From assembly GCA_965153455.1 (NCBI GenBank), contig OZ234493.1, positions 24,604,213-24,668,212 on the forward strand: a stretch of DNA of 64,000 nt, written 5' to 3'. The position numbers and the translations under genes were made by a program. The notes under the pieces were generated by a model. That model made no database searches. It saw only the letters and a program-made list of their open reading frames with translations, and was not told where the DNA came from. The DNA comes from Sphagnum compactum (Eukaryota; Bryophyta; Sphagnopsida; Sphagnales). This document shows positions 22,929 through 36,055 of the stretch, one piece after another; position 1 is the first letter of the stretch; the number at the start of each line of letters is the position of its first letter.

Positions 22929-25900
22929 CTAAAAGCCACAGATTGCGTTGCCTTCGTGGCTCAGAGTTGAAATGCCGCCCATGGGTTTGAGACAACTGGA
23001 CGGCCGCATCAATGCGGAAGCTGTTCCATAGGACGCGGAGCAGTAGGACGCAAGCGGCTGGCTGTTAGTGTGCACCAGGTTGATGTTGCTCATGACGACT
23101 TCTGAGCATGCGTGAGTGGTACTGCAGCTGAGATAGACTGGAACCGGCGAGATGGTGGTTCCTCTGATATTGGTGAAGGAAATGGAGCTCAATTGGACCG
23201 CATTGCTCTGCAACACATGATTCAACCACATCAGATCATCATCACAAATGCCCACATCGATCGATGCATGTTTGCATGCATGATCCTCTAAACCCTAAAT
23301 CCTCCAGTTGCTGGTAAAACACACTGCAGAAGTTCGCTTCTTCAAGAAGAAAAGATCCAGAAAACTAGAGCGCAGCAGCTAGTTAGCATTCGAACTAGTC
23401 GACTGCGAGATCAAAGCGGAAACTTGTTGCAGCTCAACAATTTTTCACTGGAGAGAATCAAAGATAGTGTTGCAGCAATTATCAGAGATGATCAGAGCAT
23501 GATCAGAGAATCAGAGGTGATGTTGCAGAGATGATCTGCTGTTGTTGCAGCATCCAACACTCACTTTGCCAGAACCGCCACCGTAAAATTGGTCGATATA
23601 GATGGGGTTTGCGGCGCCGACCATAGTCACGTTGTTGTACGAGATGCGCGTTGCTGCACCCATACCACCCTGCAGAGCCGGGAAAAAAAACAGAATCAAT
23701 CAAAGCGGTGATCAGGAGATCTTCACGTTGTCAAAGCTCAGAACTGTTCTATAGCATCAAACTGCAATTCCTGTTCAAGAAAAAAAAACCACGTACCGGA
23801 ATGGTCTTGATCCGGCAGCCGTTAGTCGTGCCGACGAACACAATGTTGAAGACTGAAATGTCCGTGACACAAGCGACGGAGTTCCCGCCTCCCAAGCTCC
23901 CGATGCTGCGAGACGAAACCCAAGTCGAAGAGATTCATTAGATGTTGGTATTCTCGATCACCCAACAACAGCTCTAGAATCACATGATCATGATGTCGAC
24001 AAGCTACCATGCATGATGATTCTGAACAAAAAGAAGGCCAGGAAGATTCAAGCTGGTGGGTATCCAAGGTTGTGGTGTGATCGATGCTCTCACCTGATGC
24101 CATGACCAGGTCCACAGATGGTGTCGTGAATAGAAACAGAAGATGTGCCGGTTCCTACCGAGACGCAGTCGTCACCTGCGGCCAGAACATTGCAGAATTT
24201 CTTCAAAGAACTGTACAAGACTTTTACTGTAGCTGCTAGCGGTCGACAATAGCAGCAGCACATAAGCTCTAGAACTATGTTTGTGATCTGTCGATGATCA
24301 TTGATCTTCTTGAGAAAGTCTGCAATTTTTGCTAGGAGCCTATAGAGAGGATCGATCGTTGATCAGCTGCTGCAGAACAAGAAGAAGCTTTGCTCCGGCG
24401 GTGCAATACCTGTGCCTATTTTGCAGTCTGCGACTTCGAAGTTTGATGTTGCGGTTTGGAAATGGATGCCGTCGGTGTTGGGAGTGTTGGCGGGAGCTGA
24501 GATTGTTACTCCTTTGATGAGACCGCCATTGCAGTTATTGAACTTGAGATGCACCATAGGCGAGTTCCGGATCGTGATGCCCAGCACTTGCACGTTTGTC
24601 GCGCGAAGAAACCGGATAGCCTGCAGCATTGTACAACAACAAGCAAACAAGCGCGTACACAGTTGCAGCTGCATTCAGTACTAGCTAGTGTAATTTCTGC
24701 GTCCGATTCTCCAGACAAATGCACACTAGAAAATGTTGTGAATCAAGCTGAGGAAACAAAGTTCTTGGAGTGCGAGCTGAAGAGGGGAAAAGGAAAACCA
24801 GAGAAATTCTTGAGAACTTTGACAATCTCGGCCGGCATTCTGATCTACTCAATTCTTGTCTGATCATGCCTGCAGATCCAGAGCTGCTCAAGCGACACAA
24901 CCACAAACTGTACTCACCATGGGACGGGATGATCCTCCCTTCGCCCAAAAAGCGGCACCGCTGCCGTCGAAGATGCCTTTACCCTGTAACGTGAAATGCG
25001 TACAATCTGTGAACTGAATCCAATGAGCACTAGCACCTGAAGTTTTCCATGCGCTTGGACTCTTGGGCGCGACAACAAGTCCGTCAACCTGCATGCGTTG
25101 TCCAAAAAAACCCACATGATGATCAGATCTGCTTTGAACAAAAGAGACACACAAGAACTTTCAAACTGCAAGCTGATTCTTTGAAGCAAATCTTTCTCTT
25201 TGAAGCTGGCAGCTTGGAGCCCTACTTCGATCGATCAAAGTGTGCGAAATGGATGCTGATGATCTAGCCCAAAGTTCTAGGGCTCCAGGAGGATTGTTTT
25301 CTAACCTCCAGAATGAGTGTGGCGGAACAACCAGCTCCGGAGAAGTCCGTGGGAGACCCCAGAAGATATGTGAATCCCGCAGGGACAAGGATTGTTGCTG
25401 TTCCTGTGGAATGACAAGCGGCTGCCCACGCACTCAAAAATGCCTGCCAAAATTCAAAACAGTGTGCAAATCTGTGAAAGAATGTTTTTTTTGGCAAAAT
25501 TCTTCTCGGAGAGCAGCTCTACGGCTCTCAAGAAAATTCTACAATACGACATGGGTACTTCATCAAGAAAATTCCACAGTGTCGATGTATGATGATCTAG
25601 AGATTCAATCAGAACAGCAGCCATGAATCCCATAATTGAAGGTTGAACAATGCAGACACATGAGCTTACGCACCGGCGAGTCGCTGCGGACTCCATTGCC
25701 GTTCGCACCGAAGGCACGCACATTATATACCTTCCCCGACCCATAACTGCTTGCAGGAGGAATCCATGGAGCTTTGGTAGGAGCTTTGGAAGGAGCTTTG
25801 GTAGGAGGCGCCTTTTTGGTTTTCTTGGTAGTCTTGGCAAAGTGTGTAGACGACGTTGTTTTCTTCTTGCTCGTCGTTGTCTTAGCTTCGATGTGTTGGA

Positions 25901-26150
25901 CGACGCACAAAACCACCCAAATGCACACCAAGAGTCTCAAGCAATAGTGAAAGTCTGATCCACGACGTACAGATCTACAACTACTACTGCGAGGTCCACC
26001 TGCTGCTGCTGCAAATCCTCGACTACCTGCAGCTGCTCTTCCTTGCGCTGTAGATGAAGTCTCGCAATTGGTATGCCCAGTTACAGCAGCAGCAGCAGCA
26101 GCAGCAGCCATTGCAGCAACCGTGGACGTTGACATGCTTGGATTCATCAT
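22929..26150 (-). CDS. Polygalacturonase (GH28 pectinase), 8 exons, 523 aa
   Basis: This enzyme hydrolyses alpha-1,4-galacturonan in cell-wall pectin. Exons are 26150-25674, 25443-25306, 25088-24918, 24620-24410, 24175-24094, 23905-23797, 23669-23565 and 23207-22929; all junctions are GT-AG and in phase. The GH28 fold begins at about 140 with [13 protein letters not shown]. All four catalytic motifs are present: NTDG (310-313), GDD (333-335), GHG (356-358) and RIK (391-393), so the active site looks intact. A hydrophobic segment (about 71-85, [15 protein letters not shown]) should act as signal peptide or anchor. A Lys/Thr/Pro-rich stalk (91-135) follows. Unusually, about 70 residues precede the hydrophobic segment, including a poly-Ala run encoded by a CAG/CTG microsatellite. 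The true start could differ, but there is no Met between residues 14 and the hydrophobic segment. The C-terminus has the family's cysteines. Confidence 0.93.
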
Positions 26151-26540
26151 CACGCAGCTACAGATTCAAGAGAATTTTCTCTTCGCAAATAGGTAAAATA
26201 GATTGTGATCAACTGTGCACTTGTACTACGATTTCCTCGTCATGATCTTCAAAAGCAAAATTGATCACGAGTGCAACACAAAAGCTGCAGCTTCAGATCG
26301 TGTCTCTCGCTCTCTTGTGCCCGCAAGCGGAGCTCTGTCTCTCTCCTTCGCTAGCTCGCTCTCATTGGCTTGCTGTAAATCTGGCTGGACCTTCCGCCAT
26401 CTCTTTGTTTTCTAAAACTATCGCCAAATTTGGATAGCGCTTGGCGTCTTGAGACCGTGACTAATTGCAGACATCGAGGCGAGTATTGGAGGCCCACAGT
26501 CTCTTATTTAGGCAAGCCGCCAAATTAAGAGCCGGTTTTG

Positions 26541-26548
26541 TATATATA
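26541..26548 (-). promoter_or_regulatory. Probable TATA box of the polygalacturonase gene
   Basis: TATATATA lies in the minus-strand context GGGTATATATACAAAAC, about 390 bases upstream of the ATG at 26150. It implies a 5' UTR of about 350 bases. A CpG-richer patch (about 26560-26660) lies just upstream of it in the direction of transcription. Confidence 0.5.
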
Positions 26549-26767
26549 CCCTTTGGGCTTGTACGCCCGGCGCGGTCCGTATCAATCGCCAGGCGGGCGG
26601 AGTAGGGCGAGGCAGCGGGCTGCCCTATTTTTGAGTCTTTATTAGCGCGCTTTGCTGTTTTTCTGGGCTTTTTTTTTTTTCGAATTTTAAATTTGGGATT
26701 CTAATTTCGGGTGTATTAACCTTTTTTTTAAAAAAATTGTAGAAGGCGTATTCACTGGTGAGTTAGC

Positions 26768-26769
<2 letters not shown>

Positions 26770-26800
<31 letters not shown>
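26770..26800 (+). repeat. Poly-T tract, about 31 bp
   Basis: An uninterrupted run of T, which is poly-A on the polygalacturonase strand, lies about 230 bases upstream of its putative TATA box. It could be a nucleosome-depleting element or a retroposon tail, and it is prone to length errors. Confidence 0.9.
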
Positions 26801-26869
26801 CCTTGGGGCAAATTTTCGCTTTTTTTTCTTTTCTACTTGACAAACTATGATTCGGGGACTACTAAAAGG

Positions 26870-27200
26870 ATTTTTGTGGAAAAAAATGGCTCTAATTATG
26901 CTGGATTTCCAAAATAAATAAATTTAATTACCAGATTTCTATAACAGGCTCCAGCAAGTAGCCAAAATATAAAAAAAGATTCTTAATGATTCTCTTCATT
27001 TTCATATCTGGTCTGTAGCCAAATTTGGCTAAATCTTCTTATTGATGAATATCACCAGTTTGGCTACATCACGAAATGGAACCCCAAAAACAAAAACCGG
27101 TCCATAGATTGGGTGCTTTTATTTCTGGTCAAATTTCCACCTCAATTTTTTTTAAAGGAATATTTTGTCACAAATCTTTTTTTCTGGCAAAACAATCTCC
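26870..27200 (-). repeat. Member of the dispersed repeat family with a GCCAAATTTGGC core
   Basis: GTAGCCAAATTTGGCTAAATC at about 27016 is followed by GATGAATATCACCAGTTTGGC and a CTACATCACG word. Read on the minus strand this gives the same motif order as 20010-20330 and 31880-32160. AT-rich flanks with ATTTTCACA-like words. No coding potential. Confidence 0.5.
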
Positions 27201-27209
27201 AAATTTTCA

Positions 27210-30200
27210 AAAGAGATTTATTTTTTGAGGAAAATGTTGTCACATTTTAAGACACTTTATATAGTTCTGGGGCAAAAGAATTTTGGTCCATTTTCTTCAA
27301 AAACTTATGAGAAAAAATATTGACCCTAAGTCTTGTTTGGGATGATTGCCAACAATTCTACATTAGAAAAACAAATCCTCGGGTTGGGAGGAATTAATTA
27401 ATTATTGAAAGAAGAGGAGAGATCTTGCCATAGGAGCGAAAACGATATCCACATGGCCACAAGAAAGGGTGCACACGAATATGGATTTGGCTAATTATTT
27501 ATTCACAAGTGCCATTAGTGTGGTAACTTAAGGAACATGGTGCCGGCTAGAATTTTCCAACTTGGCAAAAAACATGAAATGATAAAAATCTTAAAGTACT
27601 TTACTTGGCCAAAAAGGAAACCAAACACAAAAAACTTCCTCCAATTTGCACAACCATTCATTCGTTGCCATTTGGAACCCGTAATCTATCGAAATTTGAC
27701 AATTGTCATCACTTGTGTGGTCACTCGTGATCTTAGTTGGTTGCTTCATTCAAGGGTTTAAGGGTTTTTTTTTACACATTTGGTTTTCTTTGCATAGATT
27801 TACTTCATTTCTAGTTCTTCATCCATTGGACAAATCAATGAACCTTGAATTTGTGTCCTTTCACAAGTTGTGTGTGCATGTAGGATATGTACAAACCTTG
27901 AAAGGATCCAAGTGTTTGTATATGGTAGCTTTGTGTTGCACAACGTGCTCATGATTTAGAATGATAGATTCCATTTTGGCAAGATGTTAGATATTTCATA
28001 TGAACCTTTTTGGGGATAATACATGCCAATGTAAACTACATGAGACATTTTGATTGTAAGTGCACAAATTGCAAATGTAGTTACATTGGGAACTATGTGA
28101 TAGCACCATATAAGAAGTGTCATTGTGTAAAGAGAAAGGATTTATTTACAATTAATGTAGGGGGTTCAGAAGTGACATTGTATTATGAATTTTGTCAAAG
28201 ATTTGTGTGTTGACCAACTAAACTTTTTTTATGTACTATAAATTTGTTGGTTCATGTTGCATTAGTGTTAGACAATAGTGTGGGTTTATTATGTGCTGAA
28301 CTTCAAGCCTTGAAGTAGTTATGAATTGTGAAAATTGAATTAGGCAAGTCTTGCAATATTAGTAAAGAAATTCTTCAGCTGAAACATTGGGATATATAAA
28401 AGAATTTGAACATAAAATTGATATATTTTAGAAATAGCCAATTGCTTCATCAATTAAGTTCAATGGCATTTTCAAAATCATTAGCCTTTTGAATAAAATC
28501 TTAAAATTTTGGTCATGTCATTGTAATGGTTCAAAACTTTTTTAATTTCTAGAAAAAAATCATGAACACAATGGATCTCCATTAATATTTGAAACGTTTT
28601 AATTTTCAATCATTTCATAAACAATATAAATTTGATGAAAGACTTCAACACAAATGTTTAATGAATACTTAAGGAATTAGATGTGATAATAAAGATCATT
28701 GCATTTTTTAGGGCACCAAACAATTATATAATTAATTCTGCATTTAAATGTTATTTTTGGACTTAATTCAACTTGTTGGGTGGCCACAAACCCTTATGAT
28801 AGACACCACATACTTATGAATTTTCACAACTTTTAGACACAATTGTAATTTTCCCCCTTCCTTTTGAGGTTACTTATTCCACATCCTAATCTTAATCCAC
28901 ATTTTAAGCATTTGCCTGGCTAGTCATAATGGGCTTAAGCACTATCAACTACCACTTAACTCAAGGTAGTTTAGAAGCCTAGGGTTATTTGGTGTGAATG
29001 TTGGTAGTTTATATTATCATATGCATTTTCTCACATTTGTAGCTTGTGTTAAATGTTCCTTAGACCTAGTAATCATTTTCACTAAATTGTTGCAGATATT
29101 ATTACGTTTGCCTTTCCACATAATTATTACATTGTGATAATTGTAATTTAAAAATTATTACCTACAATAGTCTAGAATAACTCAAGGAGCATATTTAATA
29201 AAAAACAATGCATAATATATTAACAAAAGACCTTAGATTTTGTAATGCAACATTCACCTATATTTTGTCACATGCTTTCACCTTATTAGTTGAAGTTTCT
29301 TCATACATAATATTGCGCCTATATGTTATCCCATTCATTTTGTGATAATGTGCATTATAGGTTATAACCTTTAAATGTTGCTATGATTCTTCTTGCAAAA
29401 TACATAATCTACACAATTGGTCACTCTTGATTTTGGAAAACTAAAACAACTTTTCAAGTGTTTGACTAAAGCCTTGTTGATAATCATGCCAAATACTAAT
29501 TTTATCAAAAATTGTCACCATTTAAAGATTTTTCCAAATCTCTTAAAGTGAAAACACGGTTGAAGGAGTTAAGGCGCCAAGGTAAAAGTCCATTTCTAAG
29601 GACTACACATGAGACATGTCATTTTTATGTTGATTTATAATTTTATAATTTATATTTCAAGTACCCTTATAACACTGCATTTTAGATATAAATATATTTT
29701 GATAAGAAATTGATTTTATATCATGTATATTATACATTCATACCCTTTATCACATAAACATGAACAACTTTTTTTAAAAGCACATTTTCAAAATCCATAA
29801 TTTTCAAAGTCTAAAGCGTTTTTGAACCAAATGTGCTCAAATTGGTTCTTAAAAAATTTATCAGTTCAAGTCCTTTTGCCCTTCTAATTACCAATGTTAA
29901 AATCCTTTTCAATATTTAAAAGGAAAAGGATATACGTAATTAACCCTCTTTGCCTTCCCTTTCCATTCATCATGCAATGTGGAAGAAGAGTTTAAAAAAA
30001 AGATTTTCAATTCACAAAAATGTTAGGTATCAAAATGATGAAACTGTAGAAAACACATTTTGTTGATTGTTTGTAAGCATGACACAAATCCATGAAGTAG
30101 TGGAAAACAAATATTTCAACATGTATATGTAGTTTCTCTTGGCATCATTATCTCCAATAACATAGTCAAAAAATGGTGAATTCAATCACTTTTTTATTAC

Positions 30201-31230
30201 CATTTCAAATGGGCATAATTTCAAGTAGAACACATGTTTAAGAAGATGATGATGTTATGTATAACAAATTTGTGAACCCAAGTCCCAAACAAACTTGAAC
30301 TACATAGCATTTCTCTAGAAGCAAAAATTGTTTTTTGCAATATATTAATATTTTGCATGATGTAAATTGAGCATATAATTCCCCTTAAAATCGGAGGATG
30401 CATTTGCTTAACAAGTGGTCCCTATCTCTCCCTATCTCTTGCTTGGATTATTACTAAGAAATTATGATTGTGTTAGGCAAAAAATTTATTGAACTAAATT
30501 GAATCAAACAAAGTTTATAAACAGCTCGAATATTCACTAGTTGCATGTTAATTATCTAATGCAATTTTACCTTAAGATTGAAACATGACATAAAATCCTC
30601 TTTTTTTTCCTACCTTTAGATTCATGAATTATTAGTGATTTCTAAAACCGTGATCTAGAAAATTCAAACAAATTTTTTTGAGATTCTCACTTTATTCATT
30701 TTTTTTCTCAACTTTATTAAAATTATTCTCCATTGAGTTTTCAGTGCACTTCTCTTTGTTAATCAAATATGGCAATTTTTGGAAACCCCTTTACAAAGGG
30801 ATGATAACACGTGACCTTAATTTGCCAATTCAACTTCACAACTCTAAACTACAACCAAATTCTATCCAACTTACAAGAGTAAATGCAGGCTTAATAACTA
30901 GCTTAGATACCTTCTACACATGCAAATCAATGAAGGCCATTTCTATAACTTGCGTAATCTAAACATGAAAATCGTGAATCATCCTTCAAAAAATTTGGAA
31001 CCAATGGTGCAAGTTGTAAGCATGATTAATGATAAGTTTGTTGTTCCTTTGGTCCTCTATCCATGGCATTTCTCTATAGCAAGAAATCATTCTATTTCTT
31101 ACACATTGCATGTGTGGTTGCTTTTGCAAGTTGTAGCAAGTATTAGTGTTATTGTGATTGTTCACCAAAATGACACCAACTTTCGACATCATGTCATCTT
31201 TATATGATTGCTCTAAACACATGATGAGTT
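27210..31230. other. No gene recognised; AT-rich spacer
   Basis: Open frames at 27537-27954 and 28010-28213 (the latter Cys-rich: CKCTNCKCS) and 30678-31207 have no recognisable family or splice support. Composition is uniformly AT-rich. Confidence 0.45.
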
Positions 31231-31240
31231 TTTCATCGAA

Positions 31241-31350
31241 GACATTTGAAAATTCACAAAAGATTAACAATATCAATTTTGAAAAATGAATTTGACATTT
31301 GAAGATTCACAAGAGATTAATAGTATCAATTGTGAAAAATGATGAAATTC
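31241..31350 (+). repeat. Two-copy tandem repeat, 53-bp period
   Basis: GACATTTGAAAATTCACAAA at 31241 and GACATTTGAAGATTCACAAG at 31294 start copies that both continue AGATTAA(C/T)A(A/G)TATCAATT and GAAAAATGA. Confidence 0.8.
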
Positions 31351-31753
31351 ATGCCCTTGAAACTTGTTGCCGAATAAATAGATCGATTGAGGAACCTTGT
31401 GATTGTTGATGTCGATCTTAGGCAATGCCCAAAGGGCCCACGCTAATTCTTTCAAACTTATTTGGGAACCTTTCAAATATGTTTGAGAATTTTCTTTTTT
31501 ACACACAAATACCCACAATGTGATAAACTTTGAAAAAAGTGAAAAAAGTGAGTGTGTGTATATATATCTGAACATACTTATATTCTGTAAAAAGGGTAAA
31601 TGATTGTCCTTTGCCCTTACCCATACTAAAGAAATTGAATAACCCATCCCTTACTTGGCTGATATATGTATTTAGAAATGTTCATATACCCTTACTTGAC
31701 TGATATATTAAAATCAATATACCCACCCAACACCAGTTGATTCATAGGAGAAA

Positions 31754-31771
31754 GGGGGGGGGGGGGGGGGG
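31754..31771 (+). repeat. Poly-G tract, 18 bp
   Basis: An uninterrupted run of about 18 G after GAGAAA. Such tracts are rare in AT-rich plant DNA and are prone to length errors in sequencing. Confidence 0.9.
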
Positions 31772-31869
31772 TATGTATGTGGACATTTGTTTTTGTTTAA
31801 AAAGATTTACAATGATGAACTCAAATCCATATAACAAAAAAATTCTCTCCTTACAAACATGCTCACATG

Positions 31870-32160
31870 CTGGCCCCAATGTTTTTTTTCTCAATTTTCT
31901 GATGTTGCTCAAGTGGCAATAGTCCATAAGTATATATAGCCAAATTTGGCAATATTGAAAATATACAAGTATAAAATCTTAAGCACCCTTTCATACTATA
32001 GGCCATTGTGATGATTTTTGAGGAATTTTTTGAACTTTTTTCTAATTTTCAGCTGTTTTTTTATAAAACAGGGGATTTGTTACAGAATTTCTTTTGGAAA
32101 ATATTTTTCACAAAATGGTGAAAATTCGGCACCAAAAAAAAAATCACCGGCTTAGCCTCC
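31870..32160 (+). repeat. Member of the dispersed repeat family with a perfect GCCAAATTTGGC core
   Basis: It starts TGGCCCCAATGTTTTTTTTC, then CTGATGTTGCTCAAGTGGCA, then TATATAGCCAAATTTGGCAA, and ends with A-rich sequence before ATCACCGGCTTAGCC. The motif order is the same as at 20010-20330. Confidence 0.55.
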
Positions 32161-32169
32161 TCCCTTTCC

Positions 32170-33980
32170 TTTGGAATGGGTCAATAGTCATTTATTTGTA
32201 ACTCAACCTAATTCCCCTTTTAACCTCCCTTTCTTTTGAAAACGGTGGACATCTCCCTCCCTATGGTTAATTTATAGGTTATAAATGGTTAAATTGAAAG
32301 TATAAATGTAAGGTAATATGGTACTTTGTCTACAGGTATGCCACCTTGTATGTGGGGAAAATCAATAAAAGTTTTAAAATTGGCATTGCAAAATATAAGC
32401 ACATGACATTCAAAACATCAAGTATGCAAAATTAACAAAGATAAAAAGAAGCCTTATTAGCACTTTGGGTTTTTTTCCCATTCTTTTTATATTGAAAATT
32501 TAAAGAAATTTTCCAAATATTTAGCAAAATTAGTCAAATTTACACTTTAAGAACACAATTTTCCAAAAAATCCCAATTTGGAGTTTTCTAAATGGTTATA
32601 TGTTTTTCAGAAAAAATTACTGATTGGCACCTTTAGTAATATATTTAAGCTATTTATATAATGGCAAATGATAACACAACTCCAACTATAAAAGTTAACA
32701 AGCTTACTCAAAGTCCAAAACAGACTGCAAAAATACTTGCAAGTCATCCACCATAGTTCAAACAAATCCGTCATAATTCAGCACCTTCAAAGCTACACAA
32801 TGACTTTGCATTTACCCACTTTTTATTTGCCTCCAAACTATCATGCACCTTGGGTAAAGTAAACCTCAACTACATACTAGTTAACTAGGGTAAAATTAGG
32901 GCAAGTCTGAAGTATGTGTCCAATCATGTAGAGTAATTTAAAGGTGTATGAGAAATCTGCATCAACCAGGCAGGGTATTTTTGTGGGCCCAAAAGGGTAA
33001 TATATAGCCCAGTAAAAGACTTACCCACCCAACAATGGTCACAAAGTCACAACCTCAATGTCAGTTATAGCCTTAACATAGTCTAGCTCTTTGTTTCACT
33101 ATCTTGATCTAGTGTTGGAACTCATCTGTTTTAAGGGGGAAAGATCCCCCAATTCATGGAAACCAAAGTAATGGGAGAGAACCTAAAAATGGGTTTGTAT
33201 TAAACATGGATGCTCCCCTACAAGAAATAATATATAAATCCTCTTAAGTAAAGTTTCCATACCCTACTCTTGCTATTTCTTGAGGAAAGAAAATCTCTCG
33301 GAATTTCATCATGGATTTGGGAACCAATTTGGTGAAAAATGACCAATTTACCTTACAACATCTTGATTTGCATCTGTGGATTCTTTGTGTTTACATGTCC
33401 ATCTAGATCGTAACATGCGCTTGTCACAATTCGCTTTCTTGTGGGTCGGCAACATACTTGGTAGAGAGAATGAAGTCTTGAGCTTCTTTGCAAAATGATG
33501 TTGGCTGGGCTATATGCACATAATTGAGGATGGTCATTGTGTGTTGTTGTGCAAATGCTCACCCACCCGAAGTCTCATATAACTTATCTCTTGGGTGGTA
33601 CTAGCTCTAGTGATCCAAGTTATGAATTAATCTAGAGATTTGGATTCAACATTCATAATGCAAACAGAAGTAAACTTTAAGTCAGTGAAAAGGATAAAGG
33701 AGATTCACCAAAATCAAACCGCAAAAGTTCATAAGGGGGTGTTTAACATCCTCCTCCTCTGGAAGTAAGTAAGTTGTTGCTCAAAGGAGACAGCAAAAAG
33801 GCTCACAGCACACACCTCCAGCTAACAAAATGTTATGTATGTGGCAGACAGACATTATGGGCCAAGAAGAGAGCCAGATTTATCCACAGTGATGGTGCCT
33901 GAAAAACCATTAGCTAAAGTTGGGAAGCTTGTGGAGAACTAGCCAGATATGTAAGCAAATAACAGCAAGGCACTTCAGCA
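32170..33980. other. No gene recognised
   Basis: Spacer with no recognisable coding region. The minus-strand open frame at 33353-33562 has no identifiable domain. Confidence 0.45.
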
Positions 33981-33990
33981 AAAAATGGCA

Positions 33991-34015
33991 GGGGTGTGGG
34001 GGGTGGGTGGGGGGT
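33991..34015 (+). repeat. G-rich stretch with quadruplex potential
   Basis: GGGG-TGT-GGGGGG-T-GGG-T-GGGGGG gives at least four G-runs of three or more with very short loops, the usual pattern for a stable intramolecular G-quadruplex. No adjacent gene start was found. Confidence 0.6.
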
Positions 34016-34257
34016 AGCGCCAATTAAACTTGGGGGTTGCACATGGAGGACGCTTTTAGAGCTCTAGATTGTTCTATGCCCTTTCAAAAATTGGTCCGAA
34101 TTGTAGAACCTTGTTGCTGCTGTAGACAACAACTCTAGTATAGTAGATGGGTCTAACTTTCAACCTTTGGCATTTTCAAGGAGGGTACCAAAAAAATCAC
34201 AGAAGTGTAAAAAAATATACACTTCTCTCCTCTAAACCATAAACCCTAAATCCCCAA

Positions 34258-34260
<3 letters not shown>

Positions 34261-34330
<70 letters not shown>
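34261..34330. repeat. Compound (TC)n(TA)n(GA)n microsatellite forming a perfect palindrome
   Basis: TC repeats run into TA repeats from about 34293 and then into GA repeats to 34330. The TC and GA arms are complementary, so the locus can form a long hairpin or cruciform. Confidence 0.95.
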
Positions 34331-34334
34331 TATT

Positions 34335-36040
34335 CTTGCTGCATGTAGATGAAAGGTGATCCATGTCCATTCTGTGTGCAGGTGAATCATGATGATGTGT
34401 ATTCAGATACATTCTGTGATGCATCCACATCCTAAGGATGTATGTAAAGTACCCTGGTTATCGTCCAGTAACCGGCTCCAGGCTGCTGGTTACCAGAAAT
34501 AGCCTCAGCCCTCTCATGCCAAATACACTTCTGCTTAAACCCCAACACTAATTAACTATAAACCAACCAATTTTCCTTACCTCAAACATCATGTCATACT
34601 TAGTATGAGAGTCACAGTTTAATATTCAAATAACATGATATTCAAGCTGAGACTTCTGAAATCTGGAGTCTGGATCCCATCTCCTTCAATATTAAATTAT
34701 TCAAAACAAAAGTGTCAATTATTGATGGAAGACAGAGTTCAAAATGCGCCTCGTGCTAGAAGAGATGGCAACAATCTTAATTTTAAAAATCAAGTTGCAG
34801 AATTTCAATCTTGATTCTTTTTTACTTCAATCTTGATTCAGAAAAGAAGACCTTATTGAAGTTGTTTGCCTGGCTCTAATCATCAGATTTGTTGTCCATT
34901 TGTAACACTAACTACTTTGTGCTGTATCTGTAATATCTTCCTTACTTTACATCCGGGGCAGCCTTTTCTGTCAGAGTTGGATCATCCACCCTGGGTGCAG
35001 CCTGCCTCGTACACACATACCTTGGTCATGTCTGTGCACATGGATTTTACTTCTGCACAAATGTGACTTTTTGTGGCAACACATTCTCCTTCTCAACTGT
35101 GATTTGGGTGGTTGTCCTGTTACAGGACGCCACAAAAAGCCACTGGGCCTCTGTGTAGGTCATAACCATTTCCTGTTGACAGATCAGGACAACAGGAGTA
35201 TAGCTTAGAACTGCAAGAACACAAGGGAGGAGCTCATCATGACACTAAGGAAAAGGGAAACTCTAAAGGATATCACCTGTGATGTCTATTATGTCTTTGG
35301 TTGAGAACTACACACACACCCACACACAGTCTCACCATGGGGTGAGATTCTGAAGTGGTTGTTGTGCAAAGAATATCACAGAAAAAAGAAACAACTAATC
35401 ACTGAAGAACAGAGAATATTTTATTTTATTGTTTTGAATAGAAACTTTGAAGAGTAACTTTTTTTGTTCAGCAGACTAATCAGGCTCATCTATTAGAACT
35501 AAAAAAGACCCTGGAACATTGGAATCCACTTGAGGCATATGAATCATGTTAATACCTGCATATTCTGGCTTAGACAGCTTGTCAAATATGTCAACATTTC
35601 CATATTTGGAATCATGGGATAAATCCAAGAAACTGCAAGAGAAGCAAGTAGAAATATGATCAAGCCCACAAGATGATTCAGGGTATCAGTCACTCCCAAT
35701 AGAGTCTTTGTCTCAATACAAGAAGTCAGCACAACAATTTACACCCCTTGGTATTTCAACTCCAAGCCAGTTTGCTGCAACATATGAGAGTAATCTGTTC
35801 AGCAGCCATGTGGGGAATCAGGGATTAAACACTTTCAGGTTTGATGTAGCACATGAAAATGATTGAGATTTGCTAGCACACAGCTAATCTTAAACCACCA
35901 AATACAACATTTCTCTGTGTTTGGGAGAGTTGAAGTCCAGTCTGCATCAACAAAATGCCTGAAAGACTGCTCACATACACAAGTTCCCACTGAGATAAGT
36001 ATCTCACCTGTTGCCTGAGGCACAAATAAATCGACATAGA
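34335..36040. other. No gene recognised; probably includes the 3' UTR of the F-box/LRR gene
   Basis: Minus-strand open frames at 35544-35732 and 35835-36023 lie downstream of the F-box/LRR stop codon and are not needed by its model. AATAAA-like signals occur, but none could be tied to the gene. Confidence 0.4.
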
Positions 36041-36055
36041 GAACTGAGATTGATG

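Noticed and set aside
28010-28213. Cys-rich small protein
   Set aside because: Cysteines come from TGCAAATGT-type words in AT-rich DNA. There is no spacing pattern of a known peptide family and no leader.
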